Part shown: piece by piece, positions 43,881 through 53,805 of the stretch
How the letters are laid out: every line of letters starts with the position of its first letter
Position numbering within the stretch: position 1 is the first letter of the stretch
Assembly (NCBI RefSeq): GCF_963678635.1
Contig: NC_087063.1
Coordinates: forward strand, 14,759,006 to 14,823,005
Source of the DNA: Symsagittifera roscoffensis
Taxonomy: Eukaryota; Xenacoelomorpha; Acoela; Convolutidae
DNA: 64,000 nucleotides
Direction of reading: 5' to 3'
Program-made: the position numbers and the translations under genes
Notes under the pieces: model-generated
Seen by the model: only the letters and a program-made list of their open reading frames with translations
Told to the model about the DNA's origin: nothing
Database searches by the model: none

Positions 43881-46800
43881 CTATCTAAAAAAAATTGGTA
43901 CCTTGTTTTCGTCTGTTATTATCCTATTAATTGGTCTCTTAACATACTTTCGGTCCGGGTTTCTAATCCGTATCAGACCGTTGTTCAAGTCAATCATCAC
44001 GTCAAAATTCCTGACAAAATCTCTGCCCAAGATGAATTGGTCGGCGTCGTCCAGATTCTCTACCACCAGGAAGCTCATCCAAAGATCCCGTCCTCCCATG
44101 TGGAGGACCGTTATTGGTGTTCTTCCGGCCACGTAGATAGCTCCTCGATTGGCGGCGGCCAGTCGGAGATTCGTTGGAATTAGATCTTCCCGCGTGAAGC
44201 CCGTTCTTTCCCAAGTTTTTATCGGCATCACACTCACTACCGCTCCTGTGTCCAGAAGCCCTGTGACTCCGAGTTTTGTTCCGTTGGTGTCGAGCAGATG
44301 TGCGGTCACATCTGCTTCATACCCAATGTGTACTGCGTCTTGTTCCATCATGGCGTCATGGCCTATCCTGCGGACTCTGAGTTCCTCCTCACCCAAATAG
44401 ATCTGCCCCATTTGGTCATCATCTGTTGTTACATAAGTCCTGGTGTAGATACTGATTCCATCCACGTTCAGCATCACTTGATACGGCCCATAGACCTCTA
44501 GGTAGCGTCCATGAAGTTTCTTCACGCGAGGGCCACCCGTCGTTAGTAGTGCTCGCACGGCTCTCGACTCGGTGCGTGGTTCCACCTGCCTCAGATAATC
44601 TGCATATGTGTCCAAATGCATCAAAGAGAACTCGGATGGTTCACTCAGCTTTCTTATTACCTGGTGTCCAGCCACTGAGATTATCGACTGTATCTTGCTT
44701 CCTTGCGGCACCATGCCGAACCTCTGACCGGAGATCACATTAAGTTTCATGCTCAAACTGCTTGGTGCTTTCGTTTCTTCGAACTCCGTTGCTTCGAAGG
44801 TATTCAGTTGCTCCTGAAGTTTCTCATTTTCCAGTTCATGTTTCACTTTTTGTTCGATCTCCTTCGTCACTAGTTCCTGCTGCACTTTATTTAGAGCATC
44901 CCTCGCGGCTGCCTTATAATCGATCTTGAAGTCGTGAGCCGCGGTTGCTGGTTCCGGCTCACGTGTCTCCTCTATTACCGCTTGCATTTTCTTAGCCGCC
45001 AGCTCTTGAGGTTTATCCTTTCTGCGTGCTTCTGCTTCACTCAAAAGTCGAGCCTTGCTGGCTTTTACTCCTGACAAAGCTTCTTCATGTCTTGGATGCT
45101 TAATGTCTGCCACTGCATCCCAGAATTGCGGACAATCTGATTTAAAATGACCTTCCAAGTTGCAAAAGAAACACCTCGGGCCGAATTTCGCAATTACTCC
45201 TCTCATGAAATCCTCATGGTCCAACTCTGACGCATCTTCGTCCTCGAGGCTAAAGCCTATTGCTTTCATGCCTTGTTTGTAAGCTGGGCATGCTGACACA
45301 TGATGGTCCGTTGAACTGCAATTAGCACAAGAGCGTCTCTTGTCCATATCATCCCTCGGTTTGTACCAATTGTTCCCTTGGTTCGCTGGTCCGTTGTTAA
45401 AATTGCCATAATTGTTCTTGTAATATCCAGATCTCGAAAGAGGTTTCAACAAAAGATACTCTTTTGATTTGAGCCTCAACTCCTCCGGTGTTGGCGCATT
45501 GGTTGATAGTGGTGTGTAATGCGTTGCTAGCATCGTACGAAGTTCATCATTCTTCACACCATCGATAAATTTCGAGGCTACGGCCAAGTTCATCCTTCGG
45601 TTTGACTCGTCCGGTTGGCTGCGTCTCCTCAGCATTTCCAAATCATCGAGAAACTTGTCTATCGTTTCATCCTCTCGTTGCCTCCGTTTCTCGAAGCGCA
45701 TCATCGCCTGGCGCCCCTGCACCCCTGATCCAAAACGGTTTAACAAGATCTCGAAGATTTTCTCAGCAGTGTCACGTTGATATTGCTTCTTGGCCATGAC
45801 ACAGTTCAAGGCTGTCCCTTCTAAATTGCTGGTGAGCGCACTGCATTCCTGTCTCTCCGACATGTCCTCTTCCTCAAAATGCAGCTTCATTACCTCTATC
45901 CAGGTATCAATACAGCCATCAGATTCGTCTTTGTAGCATCTTGGTTTCTTAAAGACTATTCTGGACTTCTCACTGCGTTCATTGGTTCTTGATAACCTTG
46001 TCAGGAATGTCTCCAAAGACCTGTTTAGGGGTTCAAATGCTGTGGCCATTGCTGTAGCATCCCTTGAGTGTCCTGCTTGAGTGTCCTCACATCTCGTCGA
46101 AGGCTTTGTATGAGGTGCATCCCTGCAATCCGAATCGCCGTGAGTGTTTCCCTCTTGACCTACATGACTCCTCCTCGGGCTCGCATGCCCCCTATTGCCG
46201 GAATCACTTCTCCCAGTCGCATGTGTGCCTTGCGTTGGTCGTTCATTAGAGGTTTGTCTGTTCCCCGTTGAACTTGCTCTACTGCTCGGGCCCCATGCTC
46301 CATTACCCCTTGTGGCATAGCCTGATGAACTGCCCCTGCCTCTAGTGGATCCGTACGTCTTCCTCTTCTGATGTTCATTGAAGTTCACCCTCGGTTCCCT
46401 GCTGGGACCTCCCGAGTTCGGTACTCCTTCTTTTGGTCCACTCTTGCTGCTTAGTAGCCCGTCCAACCTATCCATGATAGCCTGAGTTCGCTTCTCCATC
46501 ATCGCGTCTATCTTTGTGTCAAGAGTCCCAAGAGACTGCTCTTGTTGAATTCTTAACTTCTCCATGTCGTCTCTTAAGCGTAACTCTCGCTGTTCCGCCT
46601 CTCTTGTCATTCGCGACAAGTTTCTCGCCATATGTTCGTCCGTTCTTTCTTTCAAGCGTTTTTCGCTCCTGCCAACTTCTTGTCTGTTGCGGTTTATTTC
46701 TTCCCGCAGACTCTCTCTTTCAATGTGGACTGCCCTTTCTAGTTCACTCATCCTTATTGACATCTGCTCGTTTTGTTCTCCTAAACTGTCCACTATGTTG

Positions 46801-47729
46801 TTTAAGGTTTCTTCTAGTGCTGCCCCGTTATCCACGAGTGGCGTTACTAGTGGCGATGTAACCCTGTCGGTCCCAGGTAGCTTCGTGCTGGTCGAGATCC
46901 GGGCCTTGACTCTCTGCCTCGACGTCTTTTCTTTATCTACCTCAGGATCCGCCAATGCGTTGCCCAGCTCTCTATTTCTACTCTCCCCAGCTTGCAGCTC
47001 TGAATTTGTCATAATCGCGAAGTCTTTTGACTGGCCCGGTGTGTTTGCCTCTTTGCTTATCGTTGTCACTACACCAAATTTGTCCATGGTTCCAGTCTCT
47101 CTTCCGACGTGTGCCTCATTTTCCTGGATCGAACTATTGAGGCTGACTTGAGGTCCAAAGTCCCCTTGCTCCTCTTCATCCTCTTCCTCCTGGGATTCAC
47201 CGTCATTTCCTGCTCCTCCTCCCATGCTGAATGGAAAGATGTTTCCGAAGGTGTTCTTCATTCTTTCTGAGAATGATGATGACGTTGTTTGTTTCCCAGT
47301 TCCGCCTGCCATCATGGTGCTGTCTGTCGGAGATCTTCTAGTTGTCGCTATTTCAGTCGAGATGTCGGACAGTTCCGACATCTCCTCTCGATCCAATGTC
47401 CCGGTGGAAGTGGCAAAATCATGGCCTTGTTCTACCGGAGTAGATTCACTCGCCAGCCTTCTGCCTCTCCCTTCCAGTCCAATTACTTCCTGGTTGTCGT
47501 TCATGTTATGGTCCGTATTGACCTCCACTTCTAACATTTCTTTACGCTCTTCTGAGGTCTTCTGACTTCTCGTTTCAACCATTCTGCCTGAAACCGTCTC
47601 CCCTTTGTCGGACCGGGATCGCTTGATCCAATCCACAAAAGGATCGGTCATCGTTTTTCTTTGCTTTTCAGGTATGAATTTTCTAGAGCTATTACCTCGT
47701 TTTGGTATCCTTGACTTGTCTAGACTCAT
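43881..47729 (-). CDS. Copy B Gag and aspartic protease, open (1282 aa)
   Basis: The frame starts at the ATG at 47729 and is open for 1282 codons. Residues 1-300 are Ser/Thr-rich with an acidic run (179-190). A coiled coil covers about 315-430, a Gly/Ser/Arg-rich linker 440-560, and a capsid-like retrotransposon Gag domain about 590-760. Two zinc knuckles follow: C801-C804-H809-C814 and C853-C856-H861-C866. The protease has DTGA at 1160-1163 and ILGRDF at 1233-1238. The frame ends because an A run has eight instead of seven bases near 43885-43893; copy A reads through, so ancestrally Gag, protease and Pol were one polyprotein. The coiled coil ahead of the capsid makes this Gag larger than usual. 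Confidence 0.93.
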   Translation of the reverse strand: MSLDKSRIPKRGNSSRKFIPEKQRKTMTDPFVDWIKRSRSDKGETVSGRMVETRSQKTSEERKEMLEVEVNTDHNMNDNQEVIGLEGRGRRLASESTPVEQGHDFATSTGTLDREEMSELSDISTEIATTRRSPTDSTMMAGGTGKQTTSSSFSERMKNTFGNIFPFSMGGGAGNDGESQEEEDEEEQGDFGPQVSLNSSIQENEAHVGRETGTMDKFGVVTTISKEANTPGQSKDFAIMTNSELQAGESRNRELGNALADPEVDKEKTSRQRVKARISTSTKLPGTDRVTSPLVTPLVDNGAALEETLNNIVDSLGEQNEQMSIRMSELERAVHIERESLREEINRNRQEVGRSEKRLKERTDEHMARNLSRMTREAEQRELRLRDDMEKLRIQQEQSLGTLDTKIDAMMEKRTQAIMDRLDGLLSSKSGPKEGVPNSGGPSREPRVNFNEHQKRKTYGSTRGRGSSSGYATRGNGAWGPSSRASSTGNRQTSNERPTQGTHATGRSDSGNRGHASPRRSHVGQEGNTHGDSDCRDAPHTKPSTRCEDTQAGHSRDATAMATAFEPLNRSLETFLTRLSRTNERSEKSRIVFKKPRCYKDESDGCIDTWIEVMKLHFEEEDMSERQECSALTSNLEGTALNCVMAKKQYQRDTAEKIFEILLNRFGSGVQGRQAMMRFEKRRQREDETIDKFLDDLEMLRRRSQPDESNRRMNLAVASKFIDGVKNDELRTMLATHYTPLSTNAPTPEELRLKSKEYLLLKPLSRSGYYKNNYGNFNNGPANQGNNWYKPRDDMDKRRSCANCSSTDHHVSACPAYKQGMKAIGFSLEDEDASELDHEDFMRGVIAKFGPRCFFCNLEGHFKSDCPQFWDAVADIKHPRHEEALSGVKASKARLLSEAEARRKDKPQELAAKKMQAVIEETREPEPATAAHDFKIDYKAAARDALNKVQQELVTKEIEQKVKHELENEKLQEQLNTFEATEFEETKAPSSLSMKLNVISGQRFGMVPQGSKIQSIISVAGHQVIRKLSEPSEFSLMHLDTYADYLRQVEPRTESRAVRALLTTGGPRVKKLHGRYLEVYGPYQVMLNVDGISIYTRTYVTTDDDQMGQIYLGEEELRVRRIGHDAMMEQDAVHIGYEADVTAHLLDTNGTKLGVTGLLDTGAVVSVMPIKTWERTGFTREDLIPTNLRLAAANRGAIYVAGRTPITVLHMGGRDLWMSFLVVENLDDADQFILGRDFVRNFDVMIDLNNGLIRIRNPDRKYVKRPINRIITDENKVPIFFR

Positions 47730-50625
47730 TCTCTATTTGTCACTTTTTAATGCCTATACACTTAACTCGATTGCTAGAGACCTTATAGTTTTATTAATAA
47801 TAAAAATGACACAACACAAAAAATTTCACAAGATTCTGTTAAATAGTGACCACGAATCCCTGTATGTTATCAGAGTACAGTTTGTATAAAATCTATTCAC
47901 ACTAACCGATTATCGGTCGTAAGATTTGAAAACTAGCTTAATATGATGTTATCAGTCACCTTAAAAGATAGTGTACTCACTACCCAATCAAGCACAATTT
48001 ATGTTGATTTAAAATCAAAAACAAAAAAAAATATATTTAATGTCAGAATATGAATACCTCTATGAAAAAAAACGTATGTGTAATGTACTCTTAGTCGGTC
48101 GCAGTACAATAGTCGAACCTGTCTTTTAAAGAAAAAGCTTTCCCTGCTCGGTGCTGCACCAAACAGACAAAACTTTGAAGGCAGTATTTTTCTCAAGTGG
48201 GCGTCTATTGCACCCACCGAGTACTGTGTTACCTATCTGCCTTCGGACTGCCCGAGCTAGACCTACTAAAATCCTCAGGACAGTCACTTTTCCCAAAAAA
48301 CGTATTATGTTACAATCCACACCAATGAATCACGCACTTTTTAATTTAGACTTAGTGTCGCGAATATCCGAGTTCGGACCTGTTGTGTTTTGGTCTGGTT
48401 CTTATTGAAAGGCAAGTTACCAGTGCAGTCACTGATACCTAGCCTGTGTGCTACTAACCTAATGGCTCTCACTTTTTAGTCTTTCTCTCTTCTACTTAAG
48501 TCCTTTAATAAAATAAAACCCTTCCGGATTGGCACAAATAGAACCCTTCCGGACTGGCAGAATCTGGACCCCTCTGGATTGGGACCCTTCTGAGTTAGTT
48601 AATATAAGACCCCTCTGGATTTGGACCCCTCCGAATTAGCAACTATAAGACCCCTCCGGATTCGTAGAAGTAGCTTTTCGGAGATTTCCTTCTTTCAACC
48701 TATACCCCTCCGGATACGTTCTCCGATGCAATTTTGCTCTTTCAATTAACTAGGAAGGGTATGCACTTCTTTCCTAGACCCTTCCGGATTGAAGTTAAGC
48801 CTCTTATTTGACAATTCACACTAACGGTGAAGGGTCTTATCGCTCGCCTAGCTTCGGCTCGCTTAAGCTTTTGCTGTGCCTTTAGCCTTCCCTTTTTGTC
48901 TAGAACAGCCTAAAGTTACTTTATTCAACCGCTATTACCTCTTATTAGGGGTATAAGGGCTTTTCTAAAAAATTTTTGTAAAACGTGAAGGGTTACCCTT
49001 CCAAATTGAGGAATTTGCTAAAAACAATCTCAAAAAATTTTCACGCTTACTTTTCCGAAAAACTTTTGTCCCTATCAGTAAGCTCAGCTAATTTCTGATC
49101 TATTGGTACCAAGATCAACTCGATATGCCCAGTAGTTCCAAAGTTATTAACCAAAACGTCTTTTTTTAAAACTCAAAAATTTTTCTCTCTTATAGGTTCC
49201 GCCTAACTTTTTCCGCAAATCAGGTCCTTTCTACCTAAAAAAATTATTGATCCGAGCTCAGAAGGCCTATACTCTTCTAGTTCAATGCAAAACACCCGAT
49301 CTAAAATGCTTTTGCTGAAAAAATTTGCGAAAAACTATGCTACCTGTACCCCTCCGGATTGATGAATCCACCAAATCAAACACGTTAAGTTCGATTTCTC
49401 TGCAACCCAGAAGGCTTTCGGGTAGCGGGTTTTAAAACTTGTAGATTCACTAGTGGACGTTGTCCGAGCAACTATTTTTTCTGTTGTAACTCAAAAATTT
49501 CAAAAAATTTTCTAAATTTATATTGTTTCGTTTTCTCAAAAATCACCAAATTTCGGTTCTCGGTACCAAAATAGTTCCAACCACTTTCGAACTAAACTTA
49601 ACCGGTTCTCTCTATTATAGTAGTGCAGTTACGATGTAACACACTAACTTAGCGCTTTTTTCCGTTTCAAAAAATATCGATATTTCAAAAATCGCGACTT
49701 GTGGGGGGATCAAAATATCGCTATTTTGACCCTAAAAACCGGTCTGTTTTCGTTGTTTTTGACTGAAAAACGATATAAGAATATTGATATAGGCTATATA
49801 TTTAGTAATAGTAGTAATACTATACCCCTCCGGGTTTGTTTAATATCCGAATTAAGGTGCTTAACTCGGATATTCGCAGTTCGGTGAAGGGTCACTACAG
49901 TGCAGCACTGTCGAGCCCCCCACAGATTACTATCTTAATTTTTGTACCAAAAGGGACACAAAACTTGCTAACGATACCCAACAGTCGATTGTTGTTGTCG
50001 TTGAGCCCCTTCTTGTTGCTCCTTGTACTGCTTGCCGGATCAGTCTTCTCCCAAAACCCTTCCGAATTGAGCGCAAATCAGCTGACCCTTCCGGATTGAG
50101 CGCAATTTATCATTAACGTGCTTAAATGCTCAAATAACCCTACAGTACAAGCCTCACAAACGGGCTACAAAACTGATCGTAACGATCCTGACCGATATAA
50201 ATGCCTGTAACAACAATATATCTATCAACAACAAACGGGAGGGTCGGATCACATCTTTTCTGGGGGGATGATTTCTACTGATTTTTGTACTTTTTTGCTG
50301 TTTTTGGTTTTTTAGGTTATTTTTTATGTTTTTGTTTTTCTTGGGTACTATCCTACTTTTTGTTTGGTTTTATATATATCTTTAAGTGTTTTTGGTCACG
50401 AACCATTCAGGAGATGACGGGACCGCGAATCCCCCCACCCTTCCTGGTTCGTGAATTTTCGGTCTTAACTAAGTTAAAAAGCTATTCACGGTAATCCGGA
50501 AGGCTTCCGCGTTCCGAACTACCCTTCCGCCCCGGCGGTTTAGGCCTATTAAGGGCGTTAATGTGAGCATCCGCTCGGCGCGGAGTGCTCGTTAACGGTT
50601 CTGCCGGTCATGATGTTAAAAAAAA
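47730..50625 (-). other. Copy B untranslated leader
   Basis: The 2.9-kb non-coding leader is homologous to 16923-19830. It holds the motif array at 48515-48720, the donor-like GTAAGC at 49045-49050 (minus strand), and further single motifs (49346, 49823, 50084). I see no small conserved ORF. Confidence 0.75.
48515..48720. repeat. Array of ACCCYTCCGGATT motifs in the copy B leader
   Basis: About seven copies of the core lie in 200 bp, at the same place as the copy A array (17701-17960) but with different copy number and spacing. The array therefore expands and contracts. Confidence 0.8.
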
Positions 50626-50643
50626 TAACACCCAGGAGCGCCA
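50626..50643 (-). other. Primer-binding-site-like sequence, copy B
   Basis: TGGCGCTCCTGGGTGTTA on the minus strand, 12 nt downstream of the LTR end and identical to copy A. Confidence 0.55.
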
Positions 50644-51204
50644 TAAAAACATCTATGTAACATTCGCCCGGAAGATACACATCGACGGAAGACAAAACTA
50701 AGTCTTAAGACGACTGGCTAACGTCTTAACAGAGCTTTGCATGCTTTTTACCGTCTCTACCAAGCCAGTACTTTTCGGTGGTCTTTCTAACATCGGGTTG
50801 ACAAAAACGTTACTGCTTTCGGCTTCGGTCAAAACACTCAAATTAACTAGATTACATGCAGAAATAGTGAGCTCATGGCTGGGTCTCAGTATCCCCAGAC
50901 CACGAGGTCACTCCTAAAAACAGGGCTACTACTTATTATATTACTATTGTTTTTGTTCAGTAGATAAAAATCATCATCTCCATCGAAGATGGATCAACCC
51001 ATTCCCCCAACTCCTAGCTTCTCATCCTTATCAAAATGAATCTAGATGTTAATTAAATTCAAGTCAGGACATGACAGGAAGCTAAAAGTTTATGTAACAG
51101 GATAAAAGTTTCAGTTCCTTTACCCCTCCGGATTGACAAATCTGCTGGATCAAGCTTGTTAATCCTGATTTCTTCCTAATCCGGAATCCGTCCTTCACCC
51201 TTCA

Positions 51205-51254
51205 CCGTTGTTCGCAACGGCCTTGCAACTATTGTAGCGGCACAATAGTTGCAA
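51205..51254. other. Tandem hairpins in LTR, copy B
   Basis: CCGTTG-TTCG-CAACGG (51205-51220) is followed after two bases by a perfect 13-bp stem (51223-51235 with 51242-51254, loop AGCGGC). Confidence 0.7.
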
Positions 51255-51395
51255 CTCGGAGTGTTCTCTGTTACTCTGTAACTCGTTGTCGTTTTCCAAT
51301 CTCGATTTCGTAGTTGTTGTTAGCGCAGCTAATGTTGTTCTGTTTTTCTTTCTTGTTTTAGCCAAAATGGCCGTTTCTGACGTTTCCCAGAAATA

Positions 51396-51403
51396 TGACG
51401 TCA
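51396..51403. promoter_or_regulatory. CRE-like palindrome TGACGTCA in LTR, copy B
   Basis: Same position in the LTR as in copy A. Beside it lie the inverted pair TTTCTGA/CAGAAA and the palindromic GCCAAAATGGC, so this part of U3 is dense in dyad symmetry. Confidence 0.45.
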
Positions 51404-51573
51404 TAATTCGAATTTTTGAAATTTTAAAATACCAGAATGTTCCAGCCCTCACCGTCTGGCCAATCGTTCCAATAACGTTCTTAGTTCTTAATAATCACCA
51501 ATCCGGAAGGCTCGCTGCTAAAAATTCGAATTCTGCAGAGATTGCATTTTTCACATTCTGGTCGAATGTCACA

Positions 51574-53310
51574 AGGTTACTTCTAGACAAGAATTTTTAC
51601 TGCGTTGTTACTACTATCATTGTTTCTGGTCAGCAGATAGTATTACACCATCCATCGGAGAGGTATCCTCCAATTTATTCGACATGTTTTTCCAAGAGTT
51701 GATATTTTTGTGTTTCTCTATATTGAGTCACTACCATATTCATTTCTTTATCGGCTAAATACGCATAAATGAAGAACTGTAATGCAATATCTTTCCAGTC
51801 TTTGTCTGTTTTGTATTGGCACTTTGTCCCGATTTTTATTTTTTGGTACATACATTGCGAAAAACAACAACCAAAATCTGCAAAGCATGGAAAATTTCTC
51901 AAAATGTCGTTATCATTCGATTTCATAATTGTGATTTCGGTCATCAAGGGAAAGCCTACTATTTTGTTGCATTTTTCGCGAAAAAAATGAAAAACTTTTG
52001 TAAATACTTCTGGATTTTACGGTCAACAATACCCAAATTGCGGGAATTTTCGAAGTTACAAATTGAATTGTAAGTTGGAGCAAAAATTGCTTGTCCGATT
52101 CTTTTGATTCTTTTACCTACAGTTTTGAGCGGTAATGTAGCTTTTTTTGCGACATTTTCGGTAATTCCCCAATTCGCCCGGAAAAAAAACGGCCTAAAGT
52201 ATTTTTAAACCTCTAACGATTGTCTGGCATCAAGATTGAGTCTTACGAGCTATAAACAGTTACTCCCAAAACCATCCTTGTCCTTCGTAAGATCAGGTCA
52301 AGGAACGTGTTACAGTTTAAAGGCCATCTTTAGCGAGGAATTTTTTCGCCGAGCTGTTAAAGACCTTACCACTAGAACAAACGGGACTTTGTCATCTCCT
52401 TTTATCATTATCACTTCCATATCTAGAAAGTTGCAAGGATTTTGACTAGAATACGTGATGAAGGGACGGACTCCTGACTGTGGCCTCGATTACTATGATA
52501 CTTTTGACCTTCTGATTATTAAACAGCAAAATGGGTTTCAATTTCATGAAATTTCTCACTAAGCCCCTGAGTTTTTTAAGAGAAGATAAAAAGCTTCCTT
52601 CCTTGGAGGAAAACCTATCGCCTCATTAAAAGAGATTAAGAATTTACGGGCAATTGCCATCGGCAACACGCCCAAACGCATCGCTCCTGAATGGGGAGCG
52701 CCTTCATATCGCTTTATAGAGACAGTGTGTTGCATCACGTTTTTTTTTCAAATGCTCCGAATTATATAAACGTACTCATTAGGCCAAAATACTCTATTTA
52801 CGATCCTAATACTTCTGTTTTGGAGCCACGACAGCTTCACCAGGACATATCAAAAGCCACTAGGTGGTTTGACATTTGTTCATTCTGAATCTGATTGTCT
52901 TGATTCCCTATCATCTGACCGTTTAGTTTCCCCTGCGTTAATGTTACTTTTCCTGAATTTATGAAATTCAATGGTTTTTAACTGGGTGAAATGATGAAGG
53001 ACTAGTGAAGTAACTTCGGTTATCATGATAATTTCCGACCTGATGATTTACATATAGTAATTCTCATATTTGAGGTTTCGAAACTGGCTGTTATTATGAT
53101 TCATTTCTAATTTTTCAAAAGTAAAAAACCATTTTGCAGTAAAAAAAATATAATAATTGATATTAGCCTAGCCGCAAATCAATTATTAGATGTTTTTTAT
53201 GGAAGTGATTTTTCTTGATATGCTGAATTAATAGCTGGTGGGTTTTGAATAGTGTAGTTGACATATGGCGTAAGTAAAAATTTGACAATATTGTTGACTT
53301 GATTGACTGT
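51574..53310. repeat. Family R copy 3, right direct repeat flanking copy B
   Basis: It begins exactly at the end of the LTR and matches 25373-27142 closely; divergence rises over the last 100 bp. A 65-codon frame at 52691-52888 recurs in all three family copies, but its surroundings are full of stops. Confidence 0.85.
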
Positions 53311-53805
53311 CGATTTTCGTTTGATTGAAATGTTTTACTCTGCTTGGTAATTTTCACAAAATAATTTTCTCGGAGTGTTCTGAAACTAGTCTAGAGCGGC
53401 TCCCAAGTTATTCAACGTTTGATTTTTTCTATATTAGTTTTTCATGTAATCTGATTGATATTTTTTACTTGTTTGGTCAATGATTGTTGTTGACTTAAAA
53501 AGTTAGTGTTTTCAGCATATAATTTTACACGAGTTTACCAAATCTTAATTATCCAAATATATCAGTTCTAGTAACATTATGCTCATGATTTAATGCTTTT
53601 AAGCACGAGTAAGCTTAAACAAATCGGACAAATTTTAGTGAGTTACTTCGCTTAGTCTGACTTGCATAAGTGCTGTCCAATCTTCTTATCTTGTTCGTTA
53701 TCAAAAGCAACCGCGAAGCATAAAGCTGAGGCTCGTTTTGATCATTTTCAAATAATTTCACTCTCATAGATAGTATAATATAATTCAGCCCATTATCATA
53801 CGACT
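53311..53805. other. Intergenic sequence upstream of the beta-ureidopropionase gene
   Basis: This is AT-rich DNA that I cannot match elsewhere in the window. A TATAATATAA-like stretch at 53773-53782 is too near the start codon to be convincing as a TATA box. Confidence 0.5.

Larger units (their letters stand above)
27143..51573 (-). mobile_element. Giant Ty3/Gypsy LTR retrotransposon, copy B (24.4 kb)
   Basis: The element is complete except for the outer 30 bp of its left LTR. Right LTR 50656-51573 (918 bp) and left LTR 27143-28003 are about 97% alike apart from a 28-bp deletion in the left. The domain order Gag-PR-RT-RH-IN, the DX58DX35E integrase and the CCHC knuckles place it in Ty3/Gypsy. 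Beyond integrase it carries a further 11 kb: a macrodomain-like Pol extension, an SGNH hydrolase ORF and two unrecognised ORFs. Most Gypsy elements are 5-10 kb. Several stops and frameshifts in pol make this copy non-autonomous. Confidence 0.93.
50656..51573 (-). repeat. 5' LTR of copy B
   Basis: The 918-bp LTR is bounded by TGTAACATTCG and CGAATGTCACA. It contains hairpins at 51205-51220 and 51223-51254 and TGACGTCA at 51396-51403. No short target-site duplication can be shown because the other LTR has lost its outer end. Confidence 0.9.

Noticed and set aside
51570-51580. Short target-site duplication for copy B
   Set aside because: The left LTR end is lost at 27143, and the bases left of it (TTCCCTC) do not match those right of 51573 (AGGTT).
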